Shown here: piece by piece, positions 8,031-16,472 of the stretch | Position numbering within the stretch: the first letter of the stretch is position 1 | Layout of the letters: every line of letters begins with the position of its first letter | Assembly (NCBI RefSeq): GCF_000007825.1 | Contig: NC_004722.1 | Location: forward strand, 1,962,501 to 2,026,500 | DNA length: 64,000 nucleotides | Reading direction: 5' to 3' | Source: Bacillus cereus ATCC 14579 | Lineage (GTDB): Bacteria; Bacillota; Bacilli; Bacillales; Bacillaceae_G | Made by a program: the position numbers and the translations under genes | The notes under the pieces: generated by a model | Databases searched by the model: none | What the model was told of the DNA's origin: nothing | The model's input: only the letters and a program-made list of their open reading frames with translations

Positions 8031-9692
8031 ATGAAGAGAAAGACAACAACAATTGCTGCACTTGCGTTAACGACGAGTGTATTGGTTGCAGGATGTGGGA
8101 ATGGTGAGAAGGCTTCGACAACGAAGAAAGAATCGAATAAGGGAATGGCCGATAAACAAGTTTTAAATTTGCTAGAAACAGCTGAAATTCCTTCAATGGA
8201 TACATCTAAATCAACAGATTCTGTATCTTTCCGTGTATTTGTAAATGCAATGGAAGGTTTATATCGTCTAGATAAAGATAATAAACCAACACCAGGTATG
8301 GCAAAAGATGTGAAGATTAGTGAAGATAAAAAGACATATACATTTGAATTACGTGATGCGAAATGGTCAAATGGTGATCCAGTTCGAGCACAAGATTTTG
8401 TATATGCATGGCAACGTACATTAGATAAAGCATTAGCGGCAGAATATGCATTCATTTTATTTGATGTGAAAAATGCACAGAAAGTAAATAAAGGTGAATT
8501 ACCAGCAGATCAATTGGGTGTTAAAGCGAAGGATGATAAAACGTTGGTAGTAGAATTAGAGCAACCAGCACCTTATTTTCTTGAGCTTACGTCGTTCCCT
8601 ACATTTTTCCCATTAAATGAAAAATATGTGAAAGAGCAAGGAGATAAATACGGATTAGAAGCAGATAAATTATTATATAATGGACCATTTACAATGAGTC
8701 AATGGAAACATGAACAAAATTATCAGTTGAAGAAAAATCCTAATTATTGGGATAAAGATACTGTAAAATTAGACGAAATTAATGTAAGTATTGTGAAGGA
8801 AACAAGCACGGGAGTAAATTTATATGATAGTGATCAAGCAGATCGAGTTATTTTAACTTCTGAATTTGTTGATAAATATAAAAAGAATAAGCCAGATGAA
8901 TTTAAAACGAAGTTAGATCCACGCATATATTTCTTACGTTTTAACCAAAAAAATGCAACATTTAAAAACCAAAAAGTACGTGAAGCGATTGATTTAGCAT
9001 ACGATAAAAAAGGAATTGCTGATGTCATTCTAAATGACGGTTCATTGCCAGCATATTTCTTAGTACCTGAAAAATTCACGACAGGTCCGGATGGAAAAGA
9101 TTTCCGCTCTGTAAATAAAAACTTCCGTGATAGTAAAGATAATGCAGAGAAAGCAAAAAAATTATGGGAAGAAGCGAAGAAAGAGCTTGGTCAAGATACA
9201 ATTACGGTTGAATTACTAAACGATGATAACGGTAGCCGTAAAAAAGTGGGCGACTTTATTAAGGAAGAACTAGAGAAAAACTTGCCTGGTATTAAAGTGA
9301 ATTTGAAACAGCAACCATACAAGCAGAAGCTAGATTTAGAAAAGAAATTCCAATATGAATTCTCATTATCTGCATGGAGTCCTGATTATCCGGATCCAAT
9401 GACTTATATTGATATGTTTGTTACTGGAAGCTCATTTAATGAAATGGATTATTCTAATCCGAAGTATGATGATTTAGTAGCGAAATCAAAAGGAGAGCTA
9501 TTAAAAGATGATAAAGCACGCTGGAATGCACTTGCGGAAGCTGAAAAAATCTTAATTGGTCAAGACGCAGCAATTTCTCCTACGTACCAACAAAGTACAG
9601 CTTATTTAGAGAAGCCGTTTGTAAAAGGCATTGCTAACCATACGTTTGGTGGGGACTTCAGTTATAAATGGGCATATATTACAAAAAAATAG
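8031..9692 (+). CDS. oligopeptide ABC transporter substrate-binding lipoprotein (OppA family)
   Basis: 553 residues. Signal peptide ends in the lipobox VLVAGCG. SBP family 5 signatures follow: NLLETAEIPSMDTSKSTD, FVNAMEGLYRLDKD, YTFELRDAKWSNGDPVRAQDFVYAWQRT and YNGPFTMSQW. The ATG at 8031 is preceded by GGGGGAAGGAAG; an upstream TTG at 8016 overlaps that site and is rejected. It binds extracellular peptides for import, but no oppBCDF genes are nearby, as for the several stand-alone OppA copies in this group. A peptide-signal role is possible but not shown. Confidence 0.9.
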   Translation: MKRKTTTIAALALTTSVLVAGCGNGEKASTTKKESNKGMADKQVLNLLETAEIPSMDTSKSTDSVSFRVFVNAMEGLYRLDKDNKPTPGMAKDVKISEDKKTYTFELRDAKWSNGDPVRAQDFVYAWQRTLDKALAAEYAFILFDVKNAQKVNKGELPADQLGVKAKDDKTLVVELEQPAPYFLELTSFPTFFPLNEKYVKEQGDKYGLEADKLLYNGPFTMSQWKHEQNYQLKKNPNYWDKDTVKLDEINVSIVKETSTGVNLYDSDQADRVILTSEFVDKYKKNKPDEFKTKLDPRIYFLRFNQKNATFKNQKVREAIDLAYDKKGIADVILNDGSLPAYFLVPEKFTTGPDGKDFRSVNKNFRDSKDNAEKAKKLWEEAKKELGQDTITVELLNDDNGSRKKVGDFIKEELEKNLPGIKVNLKQQPYKQKLDLEKKFQYEFSLSAWSPDYPDPMTYIDMFVTGSSFNEMDYSNPKYDDLVAKSKGELLKDDKARWNALAEAEKILIGQDAAISPTYQQSTAYLEKPFVKGIANHTFGGDFSYKWAYITKK

Positions 9693-9698
9693 TATAAT

Positions 9699-9729
9699 GA
9701 AAGGTGAGTGAATTTTCGCTCATCTTTTA
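9699..9729 (+). terminator. terminator after the OppA-type gene
   Basis: Stem AAAGGTGAG / CTCATCTTT with a ten-base loop, then TTAT-rich sequence. Confidence 0.55.
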
Positions 9730-9751
9730 TTTGTATAAGGAGGAATTATAG

Positions 9752-10168
9752 TTGTTAAGGGGAATCAATCATATTTGTTTTTCGGTATCTAATTTAGAAA
9801 ACTCTATTATGTTTTATGAAAAAGTATTAGAAGGAGAATTATTAGTTAAAGGAAGAAAATTGGCTTATTTTAACATATGTGGAGTATGGATAGCGCTTAA
9901 TGAAGAGACGCATATTCCGAGAAATGAGGTTCATCAATCTTATACGCACATTGCATTTTCTGTTGAACAAGAAGACTTTAAATGTCTAATACAGCGATTA
10001 GAAGAAAATGATGTTCATATTTTACAAGGAAGAGAACGTGATGTAAGAGATTGCGAATCTATATACTTTGTTGATCCTGACGGTCATAAATTTGAGTTTC
10101 ACTCAGGGACACTGCAAGACCGTTTAAATTATTATAGAGATGAGAAACCTCATATGACATTTTATTAG
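9752..10168 (+). CDS. fosB: fosfomycin resistance thiol transferase FosB
   Basis: 138 residues, the exact length expected for FosB of the vicinal-oxygen-chelate superfamily. Metal ligands are in their canonical places: His7, His66 and Glu115. Cys9 near the active site is also present. It opens the fosfomycin epoxide with bacillithiol, using a divalent metal, in the cytoplasm. The start is TTG with AGGAGG about nine bases upstream. Thirteen bases separate it from the downstream dehydrogenase, so the two may be cotranscribed. Chromosomal fosB is usual in this species group. Confidence 0.95.
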   Translation: MLRGINHICFSVSNLENSIMFYEKVLEGELLVKGRKLAYFNICGVWIALNEETHIPRNEVHQSYTHIAFSVEQEDFKCLIQRLEENDVHILQGRERDVRDCESIYFVDPDGHKFEFHSGTLQDRLNYYRDEKPHMTFY

Positions 10169-10181
10169 GGAGGGATAGCAT

Positions 10182-10727
10182 TTGCATGCACTTGTAATTG
10201 GTGGAACAGGAATGCTAAAGAAAGTTTCTATGTGGCTTTGTGAGAAAGGATTTTATGTTTCTATTATCGGGCGAGATGAAGTGAAATTAGAAAATGTTAA
10301 GCGAATGAGTTCTGCACCAGAAAATATTACATGCCTTTCGTTAGATTATCATAATGATGAAGATGTAAAGCTAGCTATTAAAAGTACAATTAAGAAAAAT
10401 GGCCCAATCACATTAGTTGTTGCATGGGTACACACAAGTGCAAAGCATGTACTATCAAATATTTGTAAAGAACTAGATTTGTCGTCTAAAACATATAGTT
10501 TATTTCATATTTTAGGTAGTAAAGCATCACGTATGCCTGCACAAAAAATAGGGAGTACGCGATGTATTTATCATAGAATTATTTTAGGTTTTATTTTAGA
10601 AGATACATATGGAAGATGGCTTACGCATGAAGAGATAGCTGATGGAGTTATAAAAGGGATTGAAAGTAAACGAGCGGAGTGGATTGTAGGGAGAGTTGAA
10701 CCGTGGGAATTACGACCAACATGGTGA
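10182..10727 (+). CDS. short-chain dehydrogenase-like protein
   Basis: 181 residues from a TTG start preceded by GGGAGGG. The N-terminal Rossmann loop LVIGGTGMLKK fits GGTGxL; CLSLDYHND marks the adenine-side strand and LVVAWVHTSAK the position where SDRs carry NAG. The canonical YxxxK is not evident, so it is an atypical member. Tightly spaced between fosB and a histidine phosphatase, all on the plus strand, so probably one transcript. Substrate unknown. Confidence 0.72.
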   Translation: MHALVIGGTGMLKKVSMWLCEKGFYVSIIGRDEVKLENVKRMSSAPENITCLSLDYHNDEDVKLAIKSTIKKNGPITLVVAWVHTSAKHVLSNICKELDLSSKTYSLFHILGSKASRMPAQKIGSTRCIYHRIILGFILEDTYGRWLTHEEIADGVIKGIESKRAEWIVGRVEPWELRPTW

Positions 10728-10740
10728 GGGGGAGTAAGAA

Positions 10741-11352
10741 ATGAAAACAACTATATATGTAACAAGGCATGGTGAAACAGAGTGGAATGTAGCGAAGCGA
10801 ATGCAGGGACGGAAAAATTCTGCTTTAACTGAAAATGGTATAGTTCAGGCGAAACAATTAGGGAATCGAATGAAAGATTTACCAATCCATGCGATCTATA
10901 GTAGTCCGAGCGAAAGAACGCTTCATACGGCAGAGTTAATAAAGGGGGAACGTGATATACCGATTATAGCGGATGAGCATTTCTATGAAATCAACATGGG
11001 TATATGGGAAGGACAAACAATCGCGGATATAGAAAAGCAATTTCCAGAAGAAGTACATCTGTTTTGGAATGAGCCACATCTTTTTCAGTCAACATCAGGC
11101 GAAAATTTTGAGGCCGTTTATGAAAGAGTAATTGAAGGGATGCAGCTTCTTTTAGAGAAGCATAAAGGACAAAACATATTGATTGTTTCTCATGCGGCAG
11201 CAGCAAAATTACTTGTAGGGCATTTCGCGGGAATTGAAATAGAAAATGTGTGGGATGATCCATTTATGCATAGTGCCAGTTTGAGCATAATAGAATTTGA
11301 AGAGGGTATTGGTAAAGTGAAACAATTTGCAGATATAAGTCACTTTCAATAA
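10741..11352 (+). CDS. histidine phosphatase family protein
   Basis: 203 residues. The phosphoacceptor motif TRHGETEWN is at the N-terminus; the second catalytic region is IVSHAAAAKLL (His). The Arg after the first His and SSPSERTLHTAELI complete the branch 1 pocket. Members of this length act as broad phosphatases (PhoE/CobC-like) rather than phosphoglycerate mutases. Likely last gene of the fosB transcript, with a strong terminator five bases after the stop. Confidence 0.85.
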   Translation: MKTTIYVTRHGETEWNVAKRMQGRKNSALTENGIVQAKQLGNRMKDLPIHAIYSSPSERTLHTAELIKGERDIPIIADEHFYEINMGIWEGQTIADIEKQFPEEVHLFWNEPHLFQSTSGENFEAVYERVIEGMQLLLEKHKGQNILIVSHAAAAKLLVGHFAGIEIENVWDDPFMHSASLSIIEFEEGIGKVKQFADISHFQ

Positions 11353-11356
11353 ATGT

Positions 11357-11383
11357 AAAAAAGGCCGCAAAACGGCCTTTTTT
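11357..11383. terminator. bidirectional terminator
   Basis: Stem AAAAAAGGCCG / CGGCCTTTTTT with a five-base loop, between the histidine phosphatase gene and convergent exsB. Confidence 0.85.
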
Positions 11384-11397
11384 GGGTGGTATAAAAA

Positions 11398-11976
11398 CTA
11401 GCAGTTACGTTTTTTATACCAGAAGTGATCAAATTTCTTATTTTTGCAAGATGGGAATTTATGTCCGCCTTTGCAATCATTCCATTTGTGTCCGCTATCG
11501 TGACAGTCTTTACCATGATCACATGAATCATCGCAAGAGCCACCGTGTCCGTGAGGGAAGAATTCGCATTTTTTACAGAAACTTCGTTTTGTCCAGAAAA
11601 ATTTCTTTTCAAAGCGTATGCATTTTGTAATGAATGTACAATGTTTTCTGCGAGTACGTTTTGTAACTAATACGCATTCTTTTCTACGCGTTACTTTCGT
11701 AACGAACGTCCATTTTTGAACACGTACACGTGTACATTTCGTAACAAATGTCCATTTTTTTACGTGCGTACATTTTGTAACGAACGTACAATGTTTCACT
11801 CGAGTACATCTTGTTCTTGGACATTTACCCCGAGTTGTACATTTACATCCAGTTGTACAATGATGATGAGTGAATTTATCATCATCGCATTCAAAAGTAC
11901 TTGGATCTTGGTGTAAGAAATCCTCCATCCCAGCACTTTTGATTTCTTCAACAGCTTTTCTAATATCACGTTTCAT
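11398..11976 (-). CDS. exsB: exosporium protein ExsB
   Basis: 192-residue basic, Cys/His-rich protein recognised as ExsB of the B. cereus group. A short N-terminal helix region (KRDIRKAVEEIKSAG) is followed by about five degenerate 12-residue repeats around KHCTFVTKCTHV (residues 61-120), dense in Thr, Lys, Arg and Cys. The tail is rich in His, Asp, Gly and Cys and ends YKKRNC. ExsB is known as a highly Thr-phosphorylated protein needed for firm exosporium attachment. ATG 11976 has AAGGAGG seven bases upstream; the longer frame is rejected. It is divergent from the CotH-type kinase gene. Confidence 0.93.
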   Translation of the reverse strand: MKRDIRKAVEEIKSAGMEDFLHQDPSTFECDDDKFTHHHCTTGCKCTTRGKCPRTRCTRVKHCTFVTKCTHVKKWTFVTKCTRVRVQKWTFVTKVTRRKECVLVTKRTRRKHCTFITKCIRFEKKFFWTKRSFCKKCEFFPHGHGGSCDDSCDHGKDCHDSGHKWNDCKGGHKFPSCKNKKFDHFWYKKRNC

Positions 11977-12157
11977 AGAAATCCTCCTTATCATGTATTA
12001 AAGTGAAAAGGTATTCTTTTTCCTTAACATGATATGTATGTAGGCATCTTTCTGAACAGGACAAGAGTGTAATTTTATATAAATAGATGATTGCGGATGT
12101 ATGGACAAGACAAGGCGCATACATTGAATGAAGAGAACTGAGAAGGGATGAGAAAAC

Positions 12158-13234
12158 ATGCTGCCTTCATATGATTTTTTTGTTCATCCAATGTACTTAG
12201 TGGAATTGAAAAAGGACATTTGGTCAGATAGTCCAGTGCCAGCAAAATTAACTTATGGAAAAAAGAAGTATGATATTGATATCGTATACCGAGGAGCTCA
12301 TATTCGCGAATTTGAGAAAAAGTCTTATCATGTTATGTTTTATAAGCCTAAAAAATTTCAAGGTGCGAAAGAGTTTCATTTGAATTCGGAGTTTATGGAT
12401 CCGTCTCTCATACGAAATAAATTATCTTTAGATTTTTTTCATGATATTGGTGTACTTTCGCCAAAATCACAACATGTATTTATAAAAATTAATGGTCAAA
12501 TTCAAGGTGTGTATTTACAGTTAGAATCGGTTGATGAAAATTTTTTGAAAAATAGAGGATTACCGAGTGGTTCTATTTATTATGCGATAGATGATGATGC
12601 GAATTTTTCATTAATGAGTGAACGAGATAAAGATGTTAAGACAGAGCTCTTTGCGGGTTATGAATTTAAATATTCGAATAAAAATAGTGAAGAACAACTG
12701 AGTGAATTTGTATTTCAAGCGAATACTTTGACGAGGGAAGCCTATGAAAAAGAAATTGGGAAGTTTCTACATGTAGATAAATATTTACGATGGTTAGCAG
12801 GAGTTATTTTTACGCAAAACTTTGATGGTTTCGTTCATAACTATGCACTATATCATAACGATGAAACAAATTTATTTGAAGTTATACCGTGGGATTATGA
12901 TGCGACTTGGGGGCGAGATGTACAAGGGAGACCACTTAATCATGAATATATTCGCATTCAAGGGTATAATACGTTAAGTGCAAGATTGCTAGACATACCT
13001 GTATTTAGAAAGCAGTATCGAAGTATTTTGGAAGAAATATTAGAAAATCAATTCACAGTTTCGTTTATGAGGCCGAAAGTAGAAGGGTTGTGTGAATTGA
13101 TTCGCCCATATTTACTACAAGATCCATACATGAAAGAAAAATTAGAAACATTTGATCAAGAGGCTGATATGATTTATGAATATATAAATAAAAGAAGAAA
13201 GTATATACAAGACCACTTACATGAATTAGATTAA
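12158..13234 (+). CDS. cotH: CotH-type spore coat protein kinase
   Basis: 358 residues, the normal length of CotH (B. subtilis 362). The atypical kinase fold is shown by VYRGAHIREFEKKSYHV (nucleotide-binding Lys region), FIKINGQIQGVYLQLESVDENFL and the catalytic/metal core VIPWDYDATWGRD (Asp about 246 and 248), followed by LNHEYI. CotH kinases phosphorylate repetitive, basic coat proteins (CotB and CotG in B. subtilis) in the mother cell. The divergent neighbour exsB encodes such a protein, the likely substrate. No other gene shares the transcript. Confidence 0.9.
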   Translation: MLPSYDFFVHPMYLVELKKDIWSDSPVPAKLTYGKKKYDIDIVYRGAHIREFEKKSYHVMFYKPKKFQGAKEFHLNSEFMDPSLIRNKLSLDFFHDIGVLSPKSQHVFIKINGQIQGVYLQLESVDENFLKNRGLPSGSIYYAIDDDANFSLMSERDKDVKTELFAGYEFKYSNKNSEEQLSEFVFQANTLTREAYEKEIGKFLHVDKYLRWLAGVIFTQNFDGFVHNYALYHNDETNLFEVIPWDYDATWGRDVQGRPLNHEYIRIQGYNTLSARLLDIPVFRKQYRSILEEILENQFTVSFMRPKVEGLCELIRPYLLQDPYMKEKLETFDQEADMIYEYINKRRKYIQDHLHELD

Positions 13235-13239
13235 TTTTG

Positions 13240-13273
13240 AAAGAGATTGAAACGTTATCAATCTCTTTTTTTT
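13240..13273 (+). terminator. cotH terminator
   Basis: Stem AAAGAGATTGA / TCAATCTCTTT, loop AACGTTA, followed by eight T. Confidence 0.8.
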
Positions 13274-13338
13274 GTATAATAAAGATGTATCAATAAAAAT
13301 GAAGTAATATATTTGATAGAGAATGGGGATGCGGATAT

Positions 13339-13956
13339 ATGACGATTAAATGGATTGATTGGGTAAAACAAATACAATCTATAGCTCAAGCGGGTTTAAC
13401 GTATTCTAAGGATGTGTATGATATTGAGCGTTTCCAGCAATTACGAGATATTTCTATTTCAATGATGTCACATTACACGAAAACAGATTGGGAAGTCGTA
13501 GAGAAATTATTTGCAAGTGAGACGGGCTATCAAACACCTAAAGTTGATATAAGAGCGGTTGTTTTTCAAAATGAAAAGTTATTATTTGTGAAAGAAAAAA
13601 GCGATGGGAAATGGGCATTGCCAGGTGGATGGGCTGATGTCGGTTACACGCCAACCGAAGTTGCAGCAAAAGAAGTTTTCGAAGAGACTGGTTATGAGGT
13701 AGATCATTTTAAGTTACTAGCTATATTTGATAAAGAAAAACATCAACCATCTCCATCGGCGACGCATGTATATAAGATTTTCATTGGATGCGAGATTATT
13801 GGTGGAGAAAAGAAAACTAGTATTGAAACAGAAGAGGTGGAGTTTTTTGGTGAAAATGAATTGCCTAATTTATCAATTGCTAGAAATACAGAAGACCAAA
13901 TTAAAGAGATGTTTGCCTACATGAAAGACCCGCAGAAAGAGAAATTAATAGATTAA
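13339..13956 (+). CDS. Nudix hydrolase with N-terminal Nudix_hydro_N domain
   Basis: 205 residues. The first ~65 form a helical domain (WVKQIQSIAQAGLTYSKDVYDIERFQQLRDI) typical of the YjhB-like ADP-ribose pyrophosphatase group. The Nudix box reads GGWADVGYTPTEVAAKEVFEETGY. The core EExxG is intact, Arg is replaced by Lys and the first Glu by Tyr, substitutions that I believe are common in this subgroup. It would hydrolyse a nucleoside diphosphate linked to another moiety. Stand-alone gene. Confidence 0.85.
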   Translation: MTIKWIDWVKQIQSIAQAGLTYSKDVYDIERFQQLRDISISMMSHYTKTDWEVVEKLFASETGYQTPKVDIRAVVFQNEKLLFVKEKSDGKWALPGGWADVGYTPTEVAAKEVFEETGYEVDHFKLLAIFDKEKHQPSPSATHVYKIFIGCEIIGGEKKTSIETEEVEFFGENELPNLSIARNTEDQIKEMFAYMKDPQKEKLID

Positions 13957-14060
13957 TCCTGCTTGAATTGTACATATTGTTAAAATGAAGATATTGGCAG
14001 ATTGCAGCCTTTATGTAATAATGGGATGGTATGTGAAGAAAAAAGGAGATAAAAAAGAAC

Positions 14061-14663
14061 ATGTTAGCAAACATAATAGATCAGTTATTGCAATTTTTTG
14101 CAAGCTTAGGTTACTTTGGAGTAGCTCTTGCTTTAATGATTGAAGTAATCCCGAGTGAAATTGTACTTTCGTATGCTGGCTTTTTAGTAGCGAATGGTAA
14201 AATTAGTTTTGTAGGTGCAGTTATCGCCGGAACGATTGGTGGTACTTTAGCGCAAATCTTTTTATACTGGCTTGGATACTACGGAGGGCGTCCGGTTGTA
14301 GAGAAATATGGGAAATATCTACTTATTAATAAACATCATTTAGACATAGCAGAAGGTTGGTTTAAGCGTTATGGAGCAGGCGTAATATTTTCTGCGCGCT
14401 TTATCCCAGTAGTACGTCATGCGATCTCTATTCCAGCAGGACTAGCTAAGATGCCATTAAAACTATTTACACTTTATACGGTTGTAGCGATCATTCCATG
14501 GTCAATTCTATTTATATACTTAGGTGAAAAACTTGGTGGGAATTGGCGACAAATTAAAGAGTATGCATCTGATTACACACATTACATAATTATAGGAGCT
14601 GTTCTTTTTATTGCTCTATACTTTGGTTTGAAATATTTCAAAAAGAAAAAAGCAGCGCGTTAA
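14061..14663 (+). CDS. DedA-family membrane protein
   Basis: 200 residues with four to five hydrophobic segments. The DedA signature is present: IEVIPSEIVLSYAGFLVA near the N-terminus, then GGTLAQIFLYWLGYYGG, and FSARFIPVVRHAISIPAGLAKM with the conserved Arg residues and Gly. DedA/SNARE-associated proteins scramble lipids or undecaprenyl phosphate. A basic C-terminal tail (KYFKKKKAAR) ends it. RBS AAAGGAG is present. Which lipid it moves cannot be told from sequence. Confidence 0.88.
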   Translation: MLANIIDQLLQFFASLGYFGVALALMIEVIPSEIVLSYAGFLVANGKISFVGAVIAGTIGGTLAQIFLYWLGYYGGRPVVEKYGKYLLINKHHLDIAEGWFKRYGAGVIFSARFIPVVRHAISIPAGLAKMPLKLFTLYTVVAIIPWSILFIYLGEKLGGNWRQIKEYASDYTHYIIIGAVLFIALYFGLKYFKKKKAAR

Positions 14664-14691
14664 AGTCAATGATTTTTCATTGGCTTTTTTT
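14662..14691 (+). terminator. terminator of the DedA gene
   Basis: Stem AAAGTCAATGA / TCATTGGCTTT (one G-T pair), four-base loop, T run. Confidence 0.75.
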
Positions 14692-14760
14692 GTTTGTTTC
14701 GGTTCTAAAGAAAAGGAGTTGTCCATAATGTGTAATAATAAAGCGTAGCGGAGGAATGTG

Positions 14761-16140
14761 ATGAAAGGGTCACCGTTTATACGTGGAACGATATTTTTAA
14801 CGATGGCAACGATGATATCAAAAATGTTAGGGTTTATATATGTTATACCATTTACAGCGATGGTCGGTACGAGTGGTTACGTTCTATACACATATGCATA
14901 TCGTCCTTATACCATCATGCTCAGTATAGCAACAATGGGATTACCGCTAGCTGTTTCAAAGATGGTATCAAAATATGATCAACTGAATGATTATCATACG
15001 GTTAAGAGAGTGTTGAAAAGTGGAATCGTGTTTATGTTTATAATGGGAGTCATTTCGTGTTTTACGTTATATATGCTAGCTCCGCATTTAGCTAAACTTG
15101 TCATCGATGGGAATGATCAAACGGGGAATAGTGTAGGAGCGGTTACTACTAATATTCGAATTGTAAGTTTTGCGTTAATACTTGTGCCAGTAATGAGTTT
15201 ATTAAGGGGCTTCTTTCAAGGATTCCAATCGATGGGGCCTTCTGCATTAAGTGTAGTTGTAGAGCAATTTTTTCGGGTTTTAACCATTTTAATAGGAAGC
15301 TTTGTCGTTTTATATGTTTTAAAAGCTTCTGTTTCGCTAGCGGTTGGTATTTCAACGTTCGGTGCATTTATGGGAGCTGTAGGTGGATTAACTGTTTTAA
15401 GTGCGTATTATATAAGAAGGAGAAGGCACTTAAAGAAAAAAGAGATGGAAAGTATACCACAAACAACGAAATCTTTTTTCTCATTGTATAAGGAGCTCTT
15501 TACATATTCTATTCCTTTTGTTGTGGTGGGCTTAGCAATTCCGTTGTATCAGACGATTGATACATTTACAATTAATAAACTACTTATACAAATAGGGTAT
15601 ATGCAAGGAGAAGCGGAAAAAATTAATGCGATAATTGGTCTTGTTCAAATGGTTGTACTTATCCCGGTATCCGTTGCGACAGCTTTTAGTATGTCTCTCG
15701 TACCAGAGATGACGAAAGCTTATACAGCAGGAAATACGAAGCTATTGTACAAACATTTTACGAGAACAAATGTATTAGTAGTAGCAATTACGGTACCGGC
15801 GGCAATTGGAATGATGGTGTTAGCCAAACCTGTATATACTCTTTTATTCGGTGCTGGAAATGATCCAGAGATGGGGAGAATCATTTTACAGTATTATGCT
15901 CCTGCTTGCATACTATTTTCTCTTTTTACAGTAACGGCTGCTATGCTACAAGGAATCAATCAACAGCAGAAGACGGTGCTAGGACTAGTGATTGGAATTA
16001 TTGTGAAGATAGTTTTAAATATTGTATTGCTTCCGTATTTCGATTATGTAAGTTTTATCATTTCAACATACGCGGGCTATACGATTTCAGTCGGGTTTAA
16101 CTTGTGGATGCTTTCTAAATATGTTATAAAGGCAACATAA
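14761..16140 (+). CDS. MOP-superfamily polysaccharide/lipid flippase (SpoVB/YtgP-like)
   Basis: 459 residues with about 12-14 membrane helices. The N-terminus GSPFIRGTIFLTMATMISKMLGFIYVIPF and the GLPLAVSKMVSKY and SLLRGFFQGFQSMGPSALS motifs are typical of the SpoVB/YtgP/MurJ-related branch. Proteins of this type flip lipid-linked cell-wall or polysaccharide precursors. The ATG at 14761 sits six bases after GGAGG; the GTG one codon earlier is less well placed. Whether it acts in sporulation, peptidoglycan or polysaccharide export cannot be decided here. Confidence 0.85.
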   Translation: MKGSPFIRGTIFLTMATMISKMLGFIYVIPFTAMVGTSGYVLYTYAYRPYTIMLSIATMGLPLAVSKMVSKYDQLNDYHTVKRVLKSGIVFMFIMGVISCFTLYMLAPHLAKLVIDGNDQTGNSVGAVTTNIRIVSFALILVPVMSLLRGFFQGFQSMGPSALSVVVEQFFRVLTILIGSFVVLYVLKASVSLAVGISTFGAFMGAVGGLTVLSAYYIRRRRHLKKKEMESIPQTTKSFFSLYKELFTYSIPFVVVGLAIPLYQTIDTFTINKLLIQIGYMQGEAEKINAIIGLVQMVVLIPVSVATAFSMSLVPEMTKAYTAGNTKLLYKHFTRTNVLVVAITVPAAIGMMVLAKPVYTLLFGAGNDPEMGRIILQYYAPACILFSLFTVTAAMLQGINQQQKTVLGLVIGIIVKIVLNIVLLPYFDYVSFIISTYAGYTISVGFNLWMLSKYVIKAT

Positions 16141-16146
16141 GCTTTT

Positions 16147-16171
16147 AAGGCAGAGAGCACTCTGTCTTTTT
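16147..16171 (+). terminator. terminator of the flippase gene
   Basis: Stem AAGGCAGAG / CTCTGTCTT with loop AGCA and T5. Confidence 0.65.
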
Positions 16172-16177
16172 CTATGT

Positions 16178-16330
16178 TTATCCCGCTTTAACGGGCAGTG
16201 AGACCCTCACCGCACAATTCAGCGAAAGAAAAGAAGTTTGGTTGGGGGCGGATAACTCGTAAAAGCCCGATTTGTAAGGGCTAATAATTAGTGAGGATGA
16301 AGCCCTCCACTGATTAAAGTTTCACTTTAT
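16178..16330. repeat. dispersed B. cereus-group repeat candidate (bcr-like)
   Basis: About 150 bases with no coding frame and base composition richer in GC than its flanks. It begins with a small hairpin (CCCGCTTTAACGGG), contains TTGGTTGGGGGCGG, an AGCCCGATTTGTAAGGGCT hairpin and ends ATTAAAGTTTCACTTTAT. From memory, near-identical blocks are scattered between genes in this group, similar in size to the bcr1 element (about 155 bp). Only one copy is visible in this window, so the repeat nature cannot be shown here. It also accounts for most of the 332-base gap before corA. Confidence 0.45.
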
Positions 16331-16472
16331 AATATTTTTCTTATAAAAACGTTTTCAAAATAATTTTTCTATTGAAATTTAAACGTATGTTTCATATGCT
16401 GAGAATGGCGGTTTAAAAACTGTGATTTAAGAGAGGTAGATTCCTACATGTAAAAAGAATCGGGGTGATAGT

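Noticed and set aside
8003..8455. Minus-strand ORF of 150 codons opposite the OppA-type gene
   Set aside because: Antisense to a well-supported lipoprotein start; no RBS or family pattern.
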